Shown: one piece after another, positions 58,565 to 64,000 of the stretch
Layout of the letters: the number at the start of each line of letters is the position of its first letter
How positions within the stretch are numbered: position 1 is the stretch's first letter
Translations under genes and position numbers: made by a program
Assembly: GCF_030253575.1 (NCBI RefSeq)
Contig: NC_080564.1
Coordinates: 26,888,561 to 26,952,560, forward strand
From: Rhododendron vialii
Lineage: Eukaryota; Streptophyta; Magnoliopsida; Ericales; Ericaceae
DNA: 64,000 bases
Direction of reading: 5' to 3'
Notes under the pieces: model-generated
Told to the model about the DNA's origin: nothing
The model's input: only the letters and a program-made list of their open reading frames with translations
The model's database searches: none

Positions 58565-61155
58565 ACCATACTGTGGCTTCCAAAAATATCACTTCGCTCA
58601 CATTTTCTGCTACCGTGACACTAATTAAAAGCGGCCATGTGCTCATTGGTGCTATCCAGGTTAATATTGTTCACAATATGCTTTCATTTGGTGGTATGGT
58701 AACACTATTAAGGTGTTGAAGATTCTTAGTGCAGTTTGGAGTACAGACTACTTCTGTTCTGTGCCTTTGGTAGAGAGAATTTGAGTGGTCACTCCACTTC
58801 CACAGGATCGAATTCTTTCCATTCTTTGCTGTCTTTCATAAGGAGGTCAAAAATTGGCAGCTAAGATTTGAAAATGACAAGACTTGAGATTTCATCTCAA
58901 GGGAAAGCCTATTGGCTTCGGGCCAGGGAACCTTTTCATTTCATGCGCTAAAAACCTTCTTCCAGAGCAGATTGGAGAAAATGAATCAAAGAAATGATGA
59001 CAGTGATTTGATCAGGTGAGATTGCCTCTTGACTTGCGCACTGCTTTCCTTCTCATTTCAATGACTTTTGGTTCTTACCGCCAAAAAATGATATGATACC
59101 ATTTACTGTATTAAATTTTGTCTGTTCCCCTATTCTTATGGGTTACATCAAACTTAAAGAAATGCCTAGGTTTCAAAATTCGATCATATTTGGGCACACG
59201 CATGAGAGTTTGGTACTTTATTGGGTCTTCTCTATTTTCTCATGAATGTTACTCAGATGATCTTATGTAGTGAAATGATATGTTTATAGTCTTATGGCAG
59301 GTTAACTTATTGCCTTCAGTTTAATAGTCTTATTCACAAGAGTATTCTGCATGCCATACTAGCGATTACAGCATTGTGTACACAAGCATCAATGAGCTAT
59401 AAGAATTTGTTGCAAGTGAGAATATGATTAATATAGCAGTTTAAAGAGTTAGTTTGGTCTAGGTACAAGCTCTGGTCCAGGTCCAGCTGATTGGGGACTT
59501 GATTGTCATTTGTACTTGAACAGGTTTCAGTCCTGAATCCAATCTACTGAGAAAGTACTGCTCACTAAGGTTTTGGCAGTTGTTATCTTTCACCCTGGCG
59601 GTTTTTTTCTTTTAAGAAACTTGTAGGGCATGCTATCAGTTAGAAAGTAACTGAAAGTACCTCACAATGGTATTGAGTTTTTCCTGTTCCAGTATTTCGC
59701 TAAATATTTAGTAACTGGAAATTTAAATAGTGGATTTCCACTGCACATTTTGTAGTTAAACAATTGCTTCAGAAGTTTTGTCAACTGGTTGCAGGACGAG
59801 GAAATTTCGATGCTGAAAAAAGCACAAGGCACACCAACAAGAAAAACAAAGAGTTGCGTCATTAAATATGTGACGTCTAACCATCTTGATATTGGAATAT
59901 GTGACATCTAACCGTCACAGTCACAGCCTAGTCACTAGCATTTGATCCTCAGAATACGAGCTTTGTTGGGTAGTGAATGTGTGCAAAATGAAGCATGTTT
60001 GGAGATAAGCAAATATATTTGCACATACTTGGTGAAGGTAGCTCCCTCTGCTATTCAAGTGCTGTGCCCGCTTGATCTCTGAGTTGTTTCTGGGCTGCCT
60101 ACTGTCCACAATGTTCAGTCCTATCCAACTCGAGTAAGAGAAATCTCTCCGTCTTGAGGATTGGATGCTTATCTCATTCAAATTTATAAATTCCTAGATT
60201 AATGTGTTCAAACAGAAGTGAAGTCATAACAGAGAAGGTAATGTTTCTACTCGAAAGAAAATTGGACTTAACCTCTTGCAGATTGTCCGTTTCTTGTTTG
60301 AACTGGTGAACCAAAGTGGGGAGTTCTTAGACATTGTACTCTGGATCTCTTTGGAAGCTGCACTGTTTTTTCTCTTGAAGAACAGAAGAGATGATGCTAT
60401 GAGATTTGCGGCTACTCCTACTCTGTCGGCTGATTTCGTCTTCCATTGTGCATTACTATTTGTTTTTGTATTTGGATAATAAGGCTATGGGATAGATGAA
60501 GCAATTGCTTGAGCTTGCGCAAGCATTGTGTGTTGAAAACCTTGTTGCTACTTTCCTGTACTGTCAACAGGCTTTAGTTTCAGAGAACAGGAGAAACTCT
60601 CCAATGAAACTTAAAACAGAAACGACTCCCGGCATCCCAGTAGACGACAAAATTTGGAAGCCTAAATTAACATCTCGTGTGCATTTGCTTTTCAGCATTC
60701 ACTATGCTTACCCCCGTTGGTACTTTTCACCTGCATATGGGTGCAACAAAAATAGTAGCAAAAGACCTTAACACACTATTCCTGCAAAGTGACAATACCG
60801 TAGCTTCTCAACCGCGTTTTCTTACAAATCTGTGTCTTCAAATAAGAAGATTTTCTCTCTAGCATGCTTTAGATCAAAAAGGACTTTACCAAGTTTCTTT
60901 TACTGTTTAGAGTCTTCTCTTCTTATTTTTCTGTCTCAAATGTTTGGTCTCATACACCCTCCACTGAGCAAACAGCCTACATGGAATTGGGCCTAGACTA
61001 GAGTATTACCCTTCCAATAACTGGACTGGAGAGGATCCCGACCTTCCATATTCTCCCATAATGCAGTGTAAAAAGGATGCTGCCGGGCACCAAAAAAAAA
61101 AAAGAAGATAAGAAAGAGAAAAGAGGTAAAAGATAGCACATGTGCTTGTCCCTTA
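58565..61155. other. 3' region of the PPR gene, no further gene
   Basis: No recognised coding family. Frames at 60276-60479 and 60496-60862 lack motifs. Part of this could be PPR 3' UTR or its introns. Sequence complexity is higher than in the transposon-rich parts. Confidence 0.45.
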
Positions 61156-61559
61156 GGCTCCGTTTGAATGCGGGATAAGGATTGGAGGTATTAATTATGA
61201 AAAGGGATAAGATAGTAGGGGTATTAGTTATGAAGGGTGGACTCACATTAATATGACAGAGGGATTAAATAGTATTTGGTTTGGATGAGATAGTATTTGG
61301 TTTGGATGAGAGATAAAATGAGAGGATAAAGTTGTTTTGTAATTGAAATGGAAAAGAGAGAGTATTATCCGGGAGTATTATGTAATAACACCCCAGAACC
61401 TCTCCGTAAATAATCTTCCTGTCAGGGGTACAAGAGAATCTAGAGCTTAACTAATACCTCCGGCAAAATGTGTTCTCAAACCATGGCTTAACCAAGGGTC
61501 CACGGTCTTAGGAGGGGTATTACTAATATCCCTTCAGTAGCTCCCATCCAAACAGGCCC
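61156..61559. mobile_element. Tourist-like MITE, 404 bp
   Basis: It is flanked by TTA (61153-61155, 61560-61562). Ends GGCTCCGTTTGAATG and CATCCAAACAGGCCC are inverted. The interior has GGATAAG and TATTAGTTATGAAG words. Confidence 0.82.
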
Positions 61560-61912
61560 TTAGGAAAAAGAAGAAGAAGAGATGAATGATTAATTTCAAA
61601 AATTATAGCAAAATGCTCAAAAAAAAGTTATGAAAAGTAAAAAATACCCAAAAAAATTTTGGACAAAAATTTTACAAGAATGGATTAGGTTAAATTCTGC
61701 TAAGAGCTTTTTGGGAATTTTGGAATTTTATTGTTTTGTCCTTATTCAAAATTTTTTCCTTTTGTTCGTTTGGCGACAAATTTTGTGAATTATTAATTCG
61801 TCTTAAAATTAATAATCTACATAAATTTGTCACAAAATGAAGAAATGGAAAAAAAAAAGAAAAAAAAAAGAACAAAACAAAAAAGCTCAAAAATCCCTTA
61901 ACGGTAGTCTAA

Positions 61913-62151
61913 GGCTCCGTTCCAGTACTCAATATAAGTACTTATTTTTTAAGAAGGCAGTTTCAAGCTCAAAAATAATGCGTTTACGTAAATAATTTTC
62001 CTACCAATATGGATCTAGTTTGATAGATTTCATCGAGATCTTTTATACGGTGCAAAAAAAATTGAATAATTATTTTTCATTTACGTTATTTTTGAGTTTG
62101 AAAATGTAAAATAAGTTCTTATTTTTTAAGAAGGTGTTTTGGAACGGGGTC
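61913..62151. mobile_element. Tourist-like MITE in the DEL promoter, 239 bp
   Basis: It is flanked by TAA (61910-61912, 62152-62154). Ends GGCTCCGTTCC and GGAACGGGGTC are inverted. AAGTACTTATTTTTTAAGAAGG pairs with CTTATTTTTTAAGAAGG. It ends about 280 bp before the DEL start codon, so it forms part of that gene's promoter or leader. Confidence 0.85.
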
Positions 62152-62243
62152 TAAATAAATTGGTTCCCGTTTTGGGGCGGCAAATGGCAACTGATCTTAT
62201 AGGCGCGCACTTAAATTTCCAATCCGGCTCCCGCTTAGGATCG

Positions 62244-62246
<3 letters not shown>

Positions 62247-62280
<34 letters not shown>

Positions 62281-62356
62281 TTCAAAATTTTGAAATTATC
62301 CCTCCAAGTCCAAACCCCAGATGCCGCCACACTCAACAACTCTTTTTTAACGGTCC

Positions 62357-62393
<37 letters not shown>

Positions 62394-62506
62394 GGGTTTC
62401 ACAGATCCACGCCTTCAATCCCTTGTAATCACATGGCGTTGCCTTCCTCCGAGTCTAAAGAATCCTATTGCAGGAAGCAGAAATCCCTTGGTCTCTTATG
62501 CACCAA

Positions 62507-62546
<40 letters not shown>
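62247..62546 (+). repeat. Three (CT)n tracts around the DEL 5' end
   Basis: Tracts at about 62247-62278, 62359-62392 and 62510-62546. The first two fall in the presumed 5' leader. The third starts immediately after the exon 1 donor GTACTC and fills the start of intron 1. All three are CT on the coding strand. Confidence 0.9.
62391..62399 (+). promoter_or_regulatory. Telo-box-like motif AGGGTTT
   Basis: CTAGGGTTT follows directly on a CT tract, 34 bp before the DEL start codon. CT tract plus telo-box is a frequent pairing in the leaders of growth- and translation-related plant genes. Function here is inferred. Confidence 0.45.
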
Positions 62547-62548
<2 letters not shown>

Positions 62549-64000
62549 GCTCACTGCATGAACTCGGTTTATCTCTCTTCCTTATTATCATTCTGATGTT
62601 AGCTTGACAAATATGTGCAGTTTCTTGAGCTTGTACAACCAAGACGGCATCGAAACAATCGGACTTGATGACGCTGCAACTCGATTAGGTTTCGATCTAA
62701 CTTGTAATCTCAATACCCTTTTGGATTTATGCCTTGGAATAGCTATAAAAACAGGTTTGTGTGGTTCTGTGTGTAGGAGTTGAGAGACGGCGGATCTACG
62801 ACATTGTTAATGTACTCGAAAGTGTTGGTGTAAGATCCCCAATTTTCTCCCCTTTTTTTCCACCAGCTTGAGATCCACATATTTATCTAAATCAATTGGG
62901 TGTTTTTTGGTTGCTTATATTTAGGTTCTGGCAAGGAAAGCCAAGAATCGATATTCGTGGAAAGGGTTTGGAGAAGTTCCAAAGGCTCTGGAGGAATTAA
63001 GGGTAATTGCAACTATATGTGGGTAGATTTTATCTACCTCCTTCTATATCTAATTTATAGTCCATTACGAAAAGTAGTCTCTTTCCTAACAAATTTTTTT
63101 TGGAACTCTTTCATGCATAACTTTTCAAAATTTTGCACCAAATTAAAGATCTAACCGAGGTACTACATTTCATATGAAAAATTCAAGAAATTATACCCGA
63201 ATTTTTATTTTTATTTTTTAAATTTGAAAAATGACTACTTCTCGTAATGGACTATTATTAGGTTAGGTATGGAGGCAGTAGTTCATTTGTGGACATAGGA
63301 TTTAACTATGTTGTTTTGAACTTAGCATTTAGCAGTTATGTTTATCACTTTGCTAATTTCTTTACCTTCATGGTGTATGATAGGAAGAAGGTTTGAGGGA
63401 GAATGGAAATGACTATACAAGAGTATGTTAATCTGGGCTTTACGTTAATAAACAAATCTTTGATTCGTCACTGCTTGCATTTGGCTGTAACCTGTAGCGT
63501 GTTGATAATTTTACGTTCTTTGTAATAGGTTTCTGATGATGAAGAAGATGAAAACAACCCCACTCCAATTACTTCCAGCCAGGAAGAGAAAACAAATCCT
63601 AGTTCTCATACTAGATTCTCAATGGCATCCAAAACTGGTAAAGTGTTGAAACTGAATGCAATACTTGTAGGTGCCACTTTCTTGTTATTGTTTTGTAAAT
63701 TTTTAAGTTTTATAGAAACTTAATTTGCTCAATTCGGTATGTTGATATAGGTTTTGTAATTTCCTTATTCAGTATTTGGCCAATTGACAAAACAAAAATC
63801 AACCCATCCCAATTGGATGGGTCAATCTGCCTTTTTAGTTTCTTACGAAGATACTTTTGTTGGCAGACAACAGGAAGGAAAAATCTTTGGGACTTCTTAC
63901 CCAGAATTTTATCAAGCTCTTTCTTTGCACTGATGTAAGTACATTTTTTTAGATAATGACCTGTATTCTGTTGCAAGTATGTTGAGCTAGTATGCTTTAG
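62433..64000 (+). CDS. DEL: Atypical E2F (DEL/E2F-like), 5' part, runs off the window
   Basis: Plus-strand exons: 62433-62506, 62621-62688, 62777-62829, 62925-63002, 63384-63422, 63529-63637, 63867-63934, all with GT-AG borders and matching phases (163 codons so far). The first DNA-binding domain reads [59 protein letters not shown]. The [12 protein letters not shown] core is the E2F/DP recognition helix. A linker with DDEEDEN follows, and then KEKSLGLLTQNFIKLFLCTD begins a second DNA-binding domain. Two tandem domains without a DP-dimerisation or RB-binding region define the DEL/E2F7-8 class, which binds E2F sites as a monomer and represses cell-cycle or cell-expansion genes and endocycle onset. 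The gene continues beyond 64000, so which of DEL1-3 it matches is open. The start at 62433 gives the expected short N-terminus. Confidence 0.93.

Noticed and set aside
60276..60862. Small genes downstream of the PPR gene
   Set aside because: Frames of 61-91 codons without motifs, splice support or any family resemblance.
62155..62240. E2F binding site in the DEL promoter (self-regulation)
   Set aside because: TTTGGGGCGGCAAA and GGCGCGCAC are near the consensus but neither is a proper TTTSSCGC site.

Overview
The window is nuclear DNA from a flowering plant, almost certainly a eudicot. It has AT-rich spliced genes with plant-type GT-AG introns, plant-only families (EDS1, type-A response regulator, group I formin, P-class PPR, atypical E2F), CT/GA microsatellites in 5' leaders and dense plant-type transposons. 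The species cannot be read from the sequence alone.

Genes in order: an EDS1 immune regulator (minus, 3 exons, 6113-9198); a group I formin (minus, 2 exons, 12710-14976); a FAR1-type transposase inside an intact Mutator-like element (minus, 4 exons, 20563-23273); a type-A cytokinin response regulator (minus, 5 exons, 27616-30732); an intronless mitochondrial PPR protein resembling OTP43 (plus, 57089-58564); and the 5' part of an atypical DEL/E2F-like gene that runs off the right edge (plus, from 62433). A broken calcium-dependent protein kinase fragment (1529-2133) lies upstream of a probable Helitron 3' end at 2623. The cellular genes have unrelated roles and show no shared pathway.

The rest is mostly layered transposon DNA. 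The clearest nest is 18285-24145: a Tourist-like MITE (TTA duplication) interrupted by a solo LTR (GTGAG duplication) and by a 4.1-kb FAR1-type MULE (duplication GAAGAAATG, about 130-bp inverted ends, intact transposase). Other material includes Mutator-type MITEs with 9-bp duplications (16536, 25491, 25869, 51048), Tourist-like MITEs with 3-bp duplications, hAT-type MITEs with 8-bp duplications, near-perfect foldback elements (46926, 47706), a Stowaway-like element carrying a retroinsertion (44645-45632), and a second solo LTR (38924) inside an older LTR element.

Between 50.0 and 55.8 kb a 2.6-kb block holding a LINE 3' fragment and a tRNA-derived SINE is tandemly duplicated. The two copies act as filled and empty sites for later insertions, so their order can be read directly. 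The space between genes is otherwise non-coding as far as I can see, and the stretches where I recognised nothing are listed as such.
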